This document shows positions 20,801 through 30,525 of a DNA stretch of 64,000 nt, piece by piece (position 1 is the first letter of the stretch; every line of letters starts with the position of its first letter). The DNA comes from Campanula takesimana. Lineage: Eukaryota; Streptophyta; Magnoliopsida; Asterales; Campanulaceae. The DNA is taken from positions 45,719 through 109,718 of the forward strand of contig JAOWBW010002218.1 of NCBI GenBank assembly GCA_026119855.1. The letters run 5' to 3'. Under the pieces are notes generated by a model that ran no database searches, had not been told where the DNA came from, and was given only the letters and a program-made list of their open reading frames with translations. The position numbers and the translations under genes were made by a program.

Positions 20801-21783
20801 TCACCTTCTTTAAGCAGTCTCCTATTCTTTAGTCCCTGCACATTTAGACAAATGTGAGAACCACATCCGGTATCCAATACCCAAGAATCAGTGGTAGAAA
20901 GGAGAATATCTATCATATAGATACCTGAAGTCGACGCAGCCTTGTTGCTCTTCTTCTTCTTTTGCTCTTCCAAGAAAGCCTTGCAATTACGTTTCCAATG
21001 ACCAATTTCTTGACAATGGAAACAAATTGCATCCTTTTGTGAATCAGGTTTTGCCTCAGAAGCCTTGGCAACCTTTGCCTTGCTTATCTTGGGTTTGACA
21101 ACTTTTGCCTTACCCTTTCCTTTGGCACTAGCCTTCTTCCCATCATGAACCAAGAGCACGGGAGAACCTTTCTCCACAATTTTCATCTCTGCAGTTTTGA
21201 GCATCCCATGCAACTCAGAGAGATTCTTATCCATTCCATGCATGTTATAATTCATCACAAACTGATTATAACTTTTAGGCAATGAATTAAGAATGAGATC
21301 CGTGGCTAGCTCCAATGGGATTGGATAGCCAAGTTTCTCAAGGTGCTCTACATAACCTTTCATTTTAAGAAAGTGAGGACTCACTTGTTGCCCTTCATTC
21401 ATTTTACTAGTAGTGAATGCAACAATGGTCTTGTACCTCTCTTGCCTAGCTTGCTCTTGAAACATGGTTCTCAACTCCACGCCTATCTCATAGGCTTCCA
21501 AATGTTCCAAACTTTGTTGGAGTTTTGAACACATAGCAGCAAGCATGAGACAACTTACATCTCTAGAATCATTACGATGTTTCTTGTAATTGTCTCTTTC
21601 CACCCTAGGGGCAGTAGGCGGTGGTTCAGCAGGGAGAGGCCCATCGAGAATGTACAACTTATCTTCTTGCCTAAGAACGATTCTTATGCTACGGATCCAA
21701 TCCATAAAGTTAGTACCATTCTCTTCGAGCTTATCCTTCTCAAGGATCGATCGCAACGACATTGATTGAGTGTTATTAGTCAT
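17827..21783 (-). CDS. Copia-1 gag-pol polyprotein, 1318 aa
   Basis: A single open frame encoding all proteins of a Ty1/Copia retrotransposon. In order: gag (about 1-250, UBN2-like), a Lys/Ala-rich linker, zinc knuckle C254-C257-H262-C267 (CFHCQEIGHWKRNC), aspartic protease with DTG at 304-306, pre-integrase zinc finger (H440, H445, C471, C474), integrase core with D501, D564 and E600, reverse transcriptase with D907 and the YVDD box at 989-992, and RNase H with D1163 (TDAS), E1206 and D1242. The Copia order (integrase before RT) is clear. Length is normal for the superfamily and there is no stop or frameshift. All catalytic residues I can check are present, so the element may be competent; expression is unknown. 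The start is the first ATG of the frame. Products act in cytoplasmic virus-like particles and then in the nucleus. Confidence 0.97.
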   Translation of the reverse strand: MTNNTQSMSLRSILEKDKLEENGTNFMDWIRSIRIVLRQEDKLYILDGPLPAEPPPTAPRVERDNYKKHRNDSRDVSCLMLAAMCSKLQQSLEHLEAYEIGVELRTMFQEQARQERYKTIVAFTTSKMNEGQQVSPHFLKMKGYVEHLEKLGYPIPLELATDLILNSLPKSYNQFVMNYNMHGMDKNLSELHGMLKTAEMKIVEKGSPVLLVHDGKKASAKGKGKAKVVKPKISKAKVAKASEAKPDSQKDAICFHCQEIGHWKRNCKAFLEEQKKKKSNKAASTSGIYMIDILLSTTDSWVLDTGCGSHICLNVQGLKNRRLLKEGEVDLRVGNGARVAALAVGTYEVTLPSGLILVLNNCYYVPDLSRNIISISCLDNEGFKFLIENKKFSIYLNDVLYGIANSFNGLYILDVKNENNVYHVNKKSKPNDVNHTYLWHCRLGHINEKRISKLHGDGLLGSCDLESYDTCESCLLGKMTKTPFTKLGERASDLLGLIHSDVCGPLSSNAMGGFQYFITFTDDYSRFGYVYLMKHKSEAFEIFRIFQNEVEKQLGKSIKALRSDRGGEYLSQEFDDHLKNCGIISQLTPPGTPQWNGVSERRNRTLLDMVRSMMSQVDLPISFWGYALETADFTLNRVPTKSVQKTPYEMWSGKKPCLSFMKIWGCEAFVKKLVSDKLAHKYDKYNFVGYPKETKGYYFYNREDNKVFVARTGVFLEKEFLSKEISGSKINLEEIRDPENNIEPIVEQEQEPQGVVETVQNTQATRRSSRLRSEPERYGFLVTDSDDVEIIENDEPSTYQEAMSSPDSDKCLGAMESELQSMQDNQVWNLIDAPEGVKTIGCKWVFKKKTDMDGKVHTYKARLVAKGYRQVHGIDYDETFSPVAMIKSIRILLAIAAYHDYEIWQMDVKTAFLNGKLQEDVYMTQPEGFEQDSKVCKLQRSIYGLKQASRSWNLRFDESVKEFGFIKNEDEPCVYKKISGRKVLFLILYVDDILLIGNDIPTLQSVKTWLGKCFAMKDMGEAAYILGIKIYRDRSRRLLGLSQSRYIDKVIRRFRMENSKRGTLPVLHGVSLSKTQCPKTKDEREKMNDVPYASAIGSIMYAMICTRPDVSYALSMTSRYQSDPGENHWIAIKAILKYLRRTKDSFLVYGGMEDDLVVNAYTDASFQTDKDDSRSQSGFVFMLNGGAVSWKSSKQSTTADSTTEAEYIAASDAAKEAVWIKKFITELEVVPSIANPIDLYYDNNGAIAQAKEPRAHQKSKHILRRFHIIREIVDRGDVNICRVPTDDNVADPLTKGLPQAKHDGHVRSMGIRYMGDWA

Positions 21784-23320
21784 TATCTACAAATATGCAA
21801 AATTTCCAAAATTTAATAAGTACCGATTTTCATTAAAGAGATAAATAATGTATTTTAAACAAAATACTCCCACTAAATTATATAACCTTCTTATACATCC
21901 AATGTATAATATAATTTAATTGGGTTGAGATCCCGCTTTAATCTAATTTTGAGTACGTTTTGGCGCACCGCTCAAAATTAAATCAATTAGGTAGACAACT
22001 CTTGTCAATCACATCTCATATGACTCTCAGTTCTTTTCATGAGATTCTTTAAGAAATCCAATTTCAAAAAGCATGTTAAATCTCATTTTTGCCTTAAGCC
22101 CAAAACTGTTTTGACGCTTAATTAAGTCCAACCATTTTAAACGCATAGGAAACTCTTATTCACTCATCTTGCTCAAACATGAATAAAATCAATGCACCTC
22201 GCTTTGGCGAGCCCACATAAAATTACTCATGTATAAACAAGTGTTTTAATCATGGCATGGCAAAAGGACTTAAAACTTTCTTTGAAGGTTCATCACATAT
22301 AGCATATAACACATTTATGAGCACATAATATAAACATGTTACACATCAAGTTTAGCCACTAAATTAATCTCCATTAATTTAAGCATGGTATTTATGTGTC
22401 ATTAGTTTCTCTATAATTATGAGGATGAGACTATTTCAACTTTGGTCATTATCTCCAAATCAAGACAACAAGAAGTGCGGTCGAACTAAGCCATTAGGCA
22501 ACCACAATCCCGCACTAATTCAAGAAACCAAGAAAGTAGTCCATGTGGCCGAAACTAAGCAATAGATGGTCTCGATGAACGTAGGCCAATTGCATTCACA
22601 ATTCCACATGGATCTCCAATCATTGAATCAAGAACTTTGTTTCACAATTTTAGCAATTATGAACTCTTCATAATTCTAACTTCGTTTTATCTTTGAAACT
22701 TTGATTGCGATCAATTTTGGGAAACACAATCTCGATGAACGCAGATTAGCCATCCAAAACTTGAACCAATCTAGGAATCACAAGACTAAAACAAATAGGA
22801 AAATCAAACCCCAAAATCCACACACAAACCAACTACCCAAAACCCATTCCAGATCAGCAAGTCTGAAGTGGTCTTGTTACTGGTTTTGTTGGATTTATCG
22901 AAAAATTCCAGAATCAGATTTTTAACAAAAATCAGAACATTCTGGCCTAGCGAGCGCGCGCCTGGTCCAGCACGGGCGGGCGCCTGCAACGCGCGTGCGC
23001 CTGGTCCAGCGCGGGCGAGCGCTTGTATGGTCAGAATGGTATAGAATTTTCAAGTTCGAAATTTTTGTCTCAAATTTTTTTTTCCCCGATTATTAAAACT
23101 TTGATCCAATCAAAAATCAATAATCGAAATAATTCAGAATCCACCATAATTTTTATTTATTGCGATTGAATCGTGCGATTAAAGTTGCAAAACAATAAAC
23201 CACATAAAATCACATAACACATAAACAACATATATTCCAATATTCAAATCATGTAAGGCATATAAACAATTTATATACACATAGCATGATCCAAGTATTG
23301 AATTAATCAACATGAACGGG
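21784..23320 (-). other. Copia-1 untranslated leader
   Basis: About 1.5 kb between primer site and gag start with no conserved ORF. It holds a second GC-rich cluster at about 22950-23026 with four copies of a GCGCCTGG/GCGCTTG-type core, starting near 22958, 22980, 22997 and 23019. Confidence 0.8.
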
Positions 23321-23332
23321 GCTCTGATACCA
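23321..23332 (-). other. Copia-1 primer-binding site
   Basis: Minus-strand TGGTATCAGAGC, one base after the 5' LTR end; complementary to initiator tRNA-Met. Confidence 0.92.
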
Positions 23333-23333
23333 C

Positions 23334-24840
23334 TGTTGGGTTTCCAAGTAACATGCGCAGCAGAATATAGCAATTAAAATTTTAAGAAACCCAAAGCCAT
23401 GGATCCGTTCATATGATTAAATCAAATGCTACATAATGAATATAGGAATAACTAACCCTTGATGGCTATGAATTTTCTCTTTGGTCTTGGTGGAGATCTT
23501 GAAGCTTTATCACGAACAAATCACGAACTTTGTAAGATGATAAAATTCACCCTCTAGCGGTATCCACACTTCGAACGAATATCAAAGGAGCTTCTTTGAT
23601 CTTGGTTGCTAGACCAATATTATGAAACACACTTTCACAATACAATAAAGAACTATATGGAATTTATTTGTGAATTATTTTGTTCCTCAATCAATGATAT
23701 CTTAGAACAAAATAAAATTTCTCTCAAACTCTTTGAGACTCACAAAAACACTTGTTAATATGGTCTGGCCGAATTGGGGTTTTTATACACAATTAAGACC
23801 TATTCCAAATAGGAATCTTGTGCCAAAAACCATTCCTAATCAAATCAGGAAATCTTCAATCGGCAGCACCAGGCGCCCGCCTGGTACCACCCAGGCGCCC
23901 GCCTGTTTGGGCAGAAACTCCAGTTCCTTTCCAGCTTGAACAGGCGCCCGCCTGGTGCAACCCAAGCGCCCGCTTGGTTGACCAAGAGGCCCAGATCTTT
24001 CCAGAAATTCCTTGGAAGTCCTCCGACCCTAAATCCAATATAGTCCTTTTATTTAAGATTCGTTTTATTGTGTGTGACCCTCTAGGATTATACTAAGTTG
24101 GCAATGGGCTCAAACATGATTCCATAAGATATGATTAGGTTCTAGCAAACCGTCATGCCTACCCAAATAGTATAACTAGATACAAGTTCGCATTCCTTTA
24201 GAATATGTCACAATCCCTTTGTCCACGATGTCATTGAACACAAGTCATGGTCAAACGGTCAACTTGTTTTGTTCAATACTTTCTCGATTCCGAATATGTT
24301 GATAATTCAAATGCTATTAATCCAATCAATCCATTTGAGTCCGGCCAAACATTTCATCAACATCATTCCTTCGAGGGGCCCAAGCTTGACATCTCTCCGT
24401 GGAGGGACAAATCCATTTGGCTTATTATTCTTCCCAACGAGAATCCGATTATGCCAATCATACCCTTTATAACTACCGTGTTAAGGTAGCGTTTGAATAT
24501 GTCAAACACAATGTTTATCAAGTGGAAGACTATAATAACTTCATGTCTAAGGATTCAAATGACATAACTAATACTAGATATATGTACGACACAGACCATG
24601 ACATAAATCTCATACAGCGGGTCATGTCCAGTACCTTGTTCCAAACAAGTACCCATAAATCTAACATGATCATCTCATGATCATTTAGCCTTTATACTAG
24701 TGCTTAACAAGTACTAGGGACGGGGATTATTATGAGTAACCATGAACAACAATAATAATCAAAACATCTCTTTATTGATATGAAATAAATGATAACAATT
24801 ACAACATTTATTAAACGTGCCTAGGGCACCACTACCAACA
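23334..24840 (-). repeat. Copia-1 5' LTR
   Basis: A 1507-bp LTR, nearly identical to 16305-17812. Differences seen include single-base changes in the palindrome flank and near the outer end, and a one-base indel. The minus-strand TATA box is at 23787-23780. This copy should drive transcription of the element on the minus strand. Confidence 0.95.
23869..23977. repeat. Four-palindrome GC-rich module, Copia-1 5' LTR
   Basis: Same four motifs and spacing as at 16840-16948, unchanged between the two LTRs. It lies about 80-190 bp upstream of the minus-strand TATA box. Confidence 0.92.
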
Positions 24841-26373
24841 GTTCGGGGCAGCTATGAAAACTTTAAATGATCAGAGGCAAGGAGGAGAACAAGCACCTCC
24901 GAGATATGGGTTAGAACAGTTCCTGAAGATGAAACCCATGGGTTATGAAAGAGAACCAGAGGTAATAAAGGTAGAGAGGTGGATAGAGTCGATGGAGAAA
25001 ATATTTGTTGTCTTGAGATGTACTGATGAGGAACAAGTCAGGTTTGCTACCTATAAACTGAGTGGAGCTGCTGAGCACTGGTGGAGAGATTTGAAAACAA
25101 ATTGGGATGAGAATCATGTAGCCTATACTTGGGAAAATTTTCCGAGGAAGTTCAAGGAACATTTCATTCCTCGGGTAGATCAAGACAAGAAGGAAATGGA
25201 GTTTCTTAACTTGGAGCAGAATACTATGTCTGTGGCTCAGTATACATCCAAATTCACAGAGTTATCCAGGTACTGTACTCACTTGGTGGAAACTGAGGAA
25301 AGGAAGGCAACTAGATTTGTAAAGGGTTTGAAAACTGTGATTCGAAGTCAACTAGTATCCCACAAATTGCAAGATTTTCAAGATGCTGTTGATAGAGCAT
25401 ATCAGGTGGAGCATGATATAGAAGAACATAAGAGGAAAATTGAATTGGCAGGGACAGGAAGACAAGGACAAGGAAGACCTCAACCACCGCGTGGTGATAG
25501 TCGAGGAGGTCAGGGAACACCATCACAATTTAGAAGTCAACCGCAAGGGAAACCAATTATCAGAAATCAAGGTAATGTTCCGGGAAATCAAGGTAGAAGA
25601 ATATGTAATTACTGTTTGAAGGAAGGGCACACTGAAGAGCGATGTTGGAAGAAACAGGGAAAGTGTATGAATTGTGGTCAGCTTGGCCATTTTCAGAGGG
25701 ATTGCCCAAGAGCAAGGGGTATACCATATGGGAGTGGAGCAGAACCATCTCAGGGTCAGAAGAGGGATGCCTCAGGGAAGCCTAAGGTGCAAGGTCGTGT
25801 TTTTGCTATCAATCAACAACAGGCTTCAAATTCTTCTAACGTGATAGGAGGTATAATTTCTGTGTCTAGTTTGAGGGCACGTGCACTTATAGACCCTGGC
25901 TCTTCGCATTCTTATATGTCTGTGCATTTTGCTTCTCGATTGCATGTTTCTTCTGAATCTCTACCTTATTTGTTAGAAGTGTCTACTCCGTTAGGGGATT
26001 GTTTGGTGACTAATAAGGTGTTACATGGCTGTGATGTGCATATTTGGGAGCATGTTTTATTTGCTGATTTAGTTGTTTTGCCATTACAAGATTTTGATAT
26101 TATCTTGGGAATGGATTGGTTGAGTAAATATACCATGCTTCAGTTGATTGTTATAAAAAGGTGGTTACATTTTCTATTCCTGATGTGCCTGAATTTACTT
26201 TTGAGGTTGTTCCTTTGGGTAAGGGAATTCGTATTATTTCTTATGTGAAAGCTAGAATGTTGTTGCATCGTGGTTGTGCGGGGTACTTGGCTAGTGTTCT
26301 TGATACTACTAAAAAGTTGCCTGAAATAGAGGATGTGCATATTGTGAATTGGAAGAGACTAGAATCAGTTACA
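24841..26373 (+). pseudogene. Gypsy-1 gag and protease (continued)
   Basis: Resumption of the chromovirus gag after Copia-1. It encodes the gag capsid-like region (APPRYGLEQFLKMKP, then WWRDL and FKEHFIP), two zinc knuckles (CNYCLKEGHTEERC and CMNCGQLGHFQRDC, both CX2CX4HX4C) and an aspartic protease with the plant-chromovirus form LIDPGSSHSY. Near 26128, within the GMDWLSKY motif, the frame shifts; the next frame (from about 26161) carries the linker to RT. At about 26346 the sequence jumps from the EDVHIV motif straight to the region after RT (NWKRLESVTE), so nearly all of reverse transcriptase is missing, and a TGA follows. Non-functional. Confidence 0.92.
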
Positions 26374-28465
26374 GAAATTTGAAGTTTCTTGGGGTTAGCT
26401 GGGTATTACAGAAGATTCATTGAAGTGTTTTCTAAGATTGCTACACCATTGACTCAGTTGACTCGAAAGAATGTGCCATATGTATGGGATGACAAATGTC
26501 AAGTTAGTTTTGAAGAGTTGAAAAAGAGGTTGACCACCGCTCCTATTCTTGCACTGCCTAATGGAAATGATGAATTGGTAATTTATAGTGATGCTTCAAA
26601 AGAAGGCTTGGGGTGTGTTCTAATGCAAAGTGGGAAGGTAATTGCGTATGCTTCAAGAAAGTTAACACCTAGTGAGCAGAATTATCCTACCCATGATATG
26701 GAGCTTGCAGCTATTGTTTTTGCGTTACACAAATGGAAGCATTATCTATATGGATCAAAGTTTGAGACTTTCACAGATCATCAGAGTTTGAAGTATCTTT
26801 TCTCCCAGAAAGAGTTGAACAATAGACAACGAAGATGGATGGAGTTGTTAAAGGATTATGATTGCACCATTTCTTATCATCCGGGCAAGGCGAATGTGGT
26901 AGCTGATGCTATTAGCAGGAAGTCTTATGTAGCTTCATTGATGGTGAGAGAATGGAAAATGTTAGAGGATGCTCGAGATTGGTGTCCTTATGAATCGAGG
27001 CATGGGGCTATGTTTGCGAATATCAGAGTATTGCCAACCTTAATTCAACAAATCAAGGATGCTCAGAAAGATAACCCCGAGATAGTGAAGATTATAGGAA
27101 AGATCAAAGATGGCAGATTTAAAGACTTTTCTCTCGGTTCAGAAGGAGTATTGACTTTCAGAGGTAGATTGTGTGTTCCTAATGTTGATGGGATTAAACT
27201 TCAAGTTCTCGAGGAAGGCCATAAGTCGAGGTATACTATTCATCCCGGAAGTACCAAAATGTATCAAGATTTGAAGCAACAGTTTTGGTGGAATAACATG
27301 AAGCGGGAGATAGCGGATTATGTGTCGAAGTGTTTAACTTGTCAACAAGTAAAAGCTGAACATCAAAGGCCCGCGGGATTGCTTCAACCATTAGAGATTC
27401 CAGAATGGAAATGGGAACATGTTACTATGGATTTTGTGACAGGGTTACCTCGTACTCGGAGAAGGCATGATGCAGTTTGGGTGATCGTAGACAGATTGAC
27501 AAAGTCTTCTCATTTCCTACCTATTGAGATTGGTTATTCTATGGAAAGGCTTGATACTTTGTACATTAATGAGATAGTGAAGTTGCACGGAGTTCCAGTT
27601 AGCATTGTTTCTGATCGGGATCCTAGATTCACTTCTCGGTTTTGGCAAGCATTTCAGAAGGCTTTGGGTTCAGAATTGAGATTCAGTACTGCTTTTAGTC
27701 AGAAAGGACTATTCAAATTCTTGAGGATATGTTGAGAGCTTGTTCAGTTGATTTTGCAGATTCTTGGGATATTCATTTGCCTCTCGTAGAATTTGCTTAT
27801 AACAACAGTTTCCAGTCGAGTATTGGGATGGCTCCTTATGAAGCATTGTATGGAAGAAAATGTCGTTCACCTATTTGTTGGGATGAAGTTGGGGAAGCAA
27901 AGATTTGGGGTATTGATATGGTTAATGACTCAGTTGAGAAGGTTAAGCTTATTCGGGATCGATTGACTATTGCTCAGAGTCGAAAAAGAGTTATGCTGAT
28001 CACCGGAGGCGAGACCATGAGTTTGAAAAGGGTGATTTTGTGTTTCTGAAAGTTTCACCAAAGGTGGGAATTAAGAGATATGGGAAGAAAGGCAAGCTTG
28101 CACCAAGGTTCGTAGGTCCTTTTGAGATTTTGGAAAGAGTTGGAGATCGAGCTTATCGTCTTGCGTTACCTCCTTCTCTTGACAAGATTCATAACGTGTT
28201 TCATGTTTCTATGCTTCGTAAGTATGTGTATGATCCATCTCATGTGCTATCTGAGATACCTGAGGATATTGAACCCAGTATGTCCTATGAGGAGCATCCA
28301 GTTCAGGTCATTGATTCTAAAGTTCAAGAATTGAGAACTAAGAGTATTCCTCTTGTTAGAGTTGTGTGGAGGAACCATAATGTGGAAGAATCAACTTGGG
28401 AACTTCGGGAGGAGATCGAGAGAAAGTACCCTTGGTTGTTTGAGGGTCTTGGTAAGTTATTTTAA
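26374..28465 (+). pseudogene. Gypsy-1 RNase H, integrase and chromodomain remnant
   Basis: From FLGLAGYYRRF onward: RNase H (YSDASKEGLGCVL, ELAAIVFALHKW, TDHQSLKYLF), the integrase zinc domain (HPGSTKMYQ with CLTCQQVKAEH), and the integrase core with MDFVTGLP and VSDRDPRFTSRFW. Near 27693 a short deletion removes the HPQTDGQ-type segment before the catalytic Glu and shifts the frame. A further shift lies near 27985. The last frame (28040-28465) ends in a chromodomain-like C-terminus (LVRVVWRNHNVEESTWEL), which in chromoviruses directs integration into particular chromatin. Compared with Gypsy-2 the order and text are collinear. Dead by at least four lesions. Confidence 0.92.
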
Positions 28466-28486
28466 AATTCGGGACGAATTTTCTTT

Positions 28487-28499
28487 AAGGGGGAGTGAT
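28487..28499 (+). other. Gypsy-1 polypurine tract
   Basis: AAGGGGGAGTGAT immediately upstream of the 3' LTR start at 28500. Gypsy-2 has the matching tract on the minus strand at about 32637-32650. Confidence 0.85.
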
Positions 28500-30525
28500 T
28501 GTAACGACCCCAAAAACCCGTCCCTATTTATTTTATATTTTTGGGGATTTTAATTTGACATTATATGTGCATTTTATGTGTTGCATCATATTTTATGATT
28601 TGCACATCTTACTTGATTATTTGTGTTATTTACTTAGTTAGTAATAATAATGGTTAAAGGAGTTAAATGATTAAGTTGAAACTTTAGGGTTCTTTGTGAA
28701 AATGTAACTTCAGGGGCTTAAGTGTTAAATTCGAAAGTTGGGTGACTAAAGTTGGGAAATTGGGTAAAAACCCTTTATAAACAAATTTCTTTCTCTTTCT
28801 TCCTTCTCTGTGTGTTTTCTTCTTCTGCAACTCTCCCGTACGTTCTTAGGGTTAAAGAGAAAAAGGTAAGTTCGACCCATTTCTATTTAATTCTTTTTAT
28901 TTACTTACCCGTTTTAAAAACTAATTATATAAAAATGATCAGGGCGTCAAGTAGGTCATTTCTATCCGAACAAAACTTATTTCAGCGATACTTTTTCCGA
29001 AAATAGGAAAGTTACTAATTCCCCTTTAAATATTAAAATGGTCATATATGCTATACTTGCTACTTGTACTTGTTAATTTTGTGATTTGAATAATATCTGT
29101 GATACTTTTAATTTTGGGACAAAGGGAGTATTTGGAAAGTTGATGTGGTTATGTAAAGAAGTCATATTTGTGTTGTATAACTCAGTTTGGTTGAATTATG
29201 TTTGGTAAGATAGAGGTTGGTTCGTATGTTTGAGACGGTGAAACGAAAGGAGTAAAATTAGCAAGTTTTGTGCCTGGCGGGTGTGTTGGGCGGCCGCCCA
29301 AATAGGGCGTGCGGCCGCACATTTATCTGGAAGATTTTGGTCGTGGGACAGAGCATTTGGGCGGCCGCACAAGCTGGTATGGGCGACCGCCCAGGGTTGC
29401 TGGAAAAGTTAAGTGTTCCATTTCAAGTGATTTAAAGTTCAAGTTTGGTCTAGGTCTTAGGTGATATCCTAGAGTACCTAGAGGATTGTTGTGGAACACC
29501 TTAGTGTGTGAAATGGGTTCCTTTATGAACAAATGTGTTATAGAATGTGAATAAGTGTTTCATGGGATTTGGGTGAACATATTTTGATGTGTGTTGGATT
29601 GGTTCATCTTTGTGATGTGTTTGGCTTGATTCCCTACTTTGGAATCATTGCCCCTGGTTGTTGTTTAAGCAAGTATTCATTACTATGCTCGTTTGGAAGT
29701 CCAGCTGGTACTTGTTGTTGGTGTCGGGACAGTGGTAGGGATTACATCATTGTAAGGCTTCTATCATTGGTTTCCCATTATTTATGATATCGGGCAGTGG
29801 TAGGGATTACAATGGCACACGAGCCAAGTTCATTGTAAGGCTTCTATCATTGGTTTCCCATTTTTAACCCCCTTCCTTAGGCCAAAGGTTGGGCACTTTG
29901 GGTTATGACTATGTGTCATTTCCCCTCTTGTTGTTGTTGTTGTTGTTGTTGTTGTTTGGTTCCGGAACCGGCTTCAGCCCTTTGTGCTGCTCAGTTGATA
30001 CCTCTCAGATGGTCATATGTTTGTTTCGAGAACTTGGCTCAAAGTATCCACGTATGAGTGTTTATTTTCGCCTTATGTGTGGTATGATGAGTTGGTCGTT
30101 ATTTCCAACCGGTATGGGACGGTTGGCGATAGGGAGCTTCTCATGTTATATGCTATGTGAATGTTTATTGACATTGTTCAATTCCGAGTATCATTTCAGC
30201 ATGTAACGTAGTTGCATTTTAGTAGCTTACTGAGATTCATTCTCACCCTTATTTGTTTACTGTTTTAGATAAAGGAGAGCCCAGGGGATAGGTCACTTCA
30301 AGGGAGGACGTCGAGGAGGTGATTTGGGTAAGACATTTTGGGAAAGTAAGTTTGGTTTGTAAAGGCTACATTATATAAATGTATAACCTTTTGGGTAGTG
30401 TACCCGTGACTTCATCTTTGTATCACCTATTTTTGGAACATGTTGGTGAGTTGTAAATTTGTAAGTAAAGTGTGTAAGCCTTATGGCTAAGTACTTTTGA
30501 TTGTGAAAGTTTGTTTGTGTGGAAT
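28500..30525 (+). repeat. Gypsy-1 3' LTR, truncated
   Basis: Collinear with 13936-15959 and then cut off: the last 147 bp present in the 5' LTR (15960-16106) are missing and Gypsy-2 begins at 30526. TATA box at 28776-28781. The donor-like GGTAAGTTA of the 5' LTR is GGAAAGTTA here. The (TTG)n tract is longer than in the 5' LTR. CTTACTGAG with its stem is at 30226-30248. Confidence 0.93.
29288..29393. repeat. Four-palindrome GC-rich module, Gypsy-1 3' LTR
   Basis: GGGCGGCCGCCC (29288-29299), GTGCGGCCGCAC (29309-29320), GGGCGGCCGCAC (about 29359-29370) and GGGCGACCGCCC (29381-29392). Two of the motifs are more perfect palindromes here than in the 5' LTR. Confidence 0.9.

Larger units (their letters stand above)
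16305..24840 (-). mobile_element. Copia-1: complete, apparently intact Ty1/Copia element
   Basis: An 8536-bp element in reverse orientation inside the gag of Gypsy-1. It has paired LTRs (16305-17812 and 23334-24840), a perfect 5-bp target duplication GTTCG (16300-16304 and 24841-24845), a primer site, a 1.5-kb leader, one uninterrupted 1318-codon gag-pol frame and a polypurine tract. By eye I count about a dozen differences between the two roughly 1.5-kb LTRs, so the insertion is recent. The polyprotein looks Tork-like (Tnt1-type); lineage assignment is from memory of family motifs. Confidence 0.96.

Noticed and set aside
24911..25748. Minus-strand ORFs opposite Gypsy-1 gag
   Set aside because: Antisense shadows of a recognisable gag frame.
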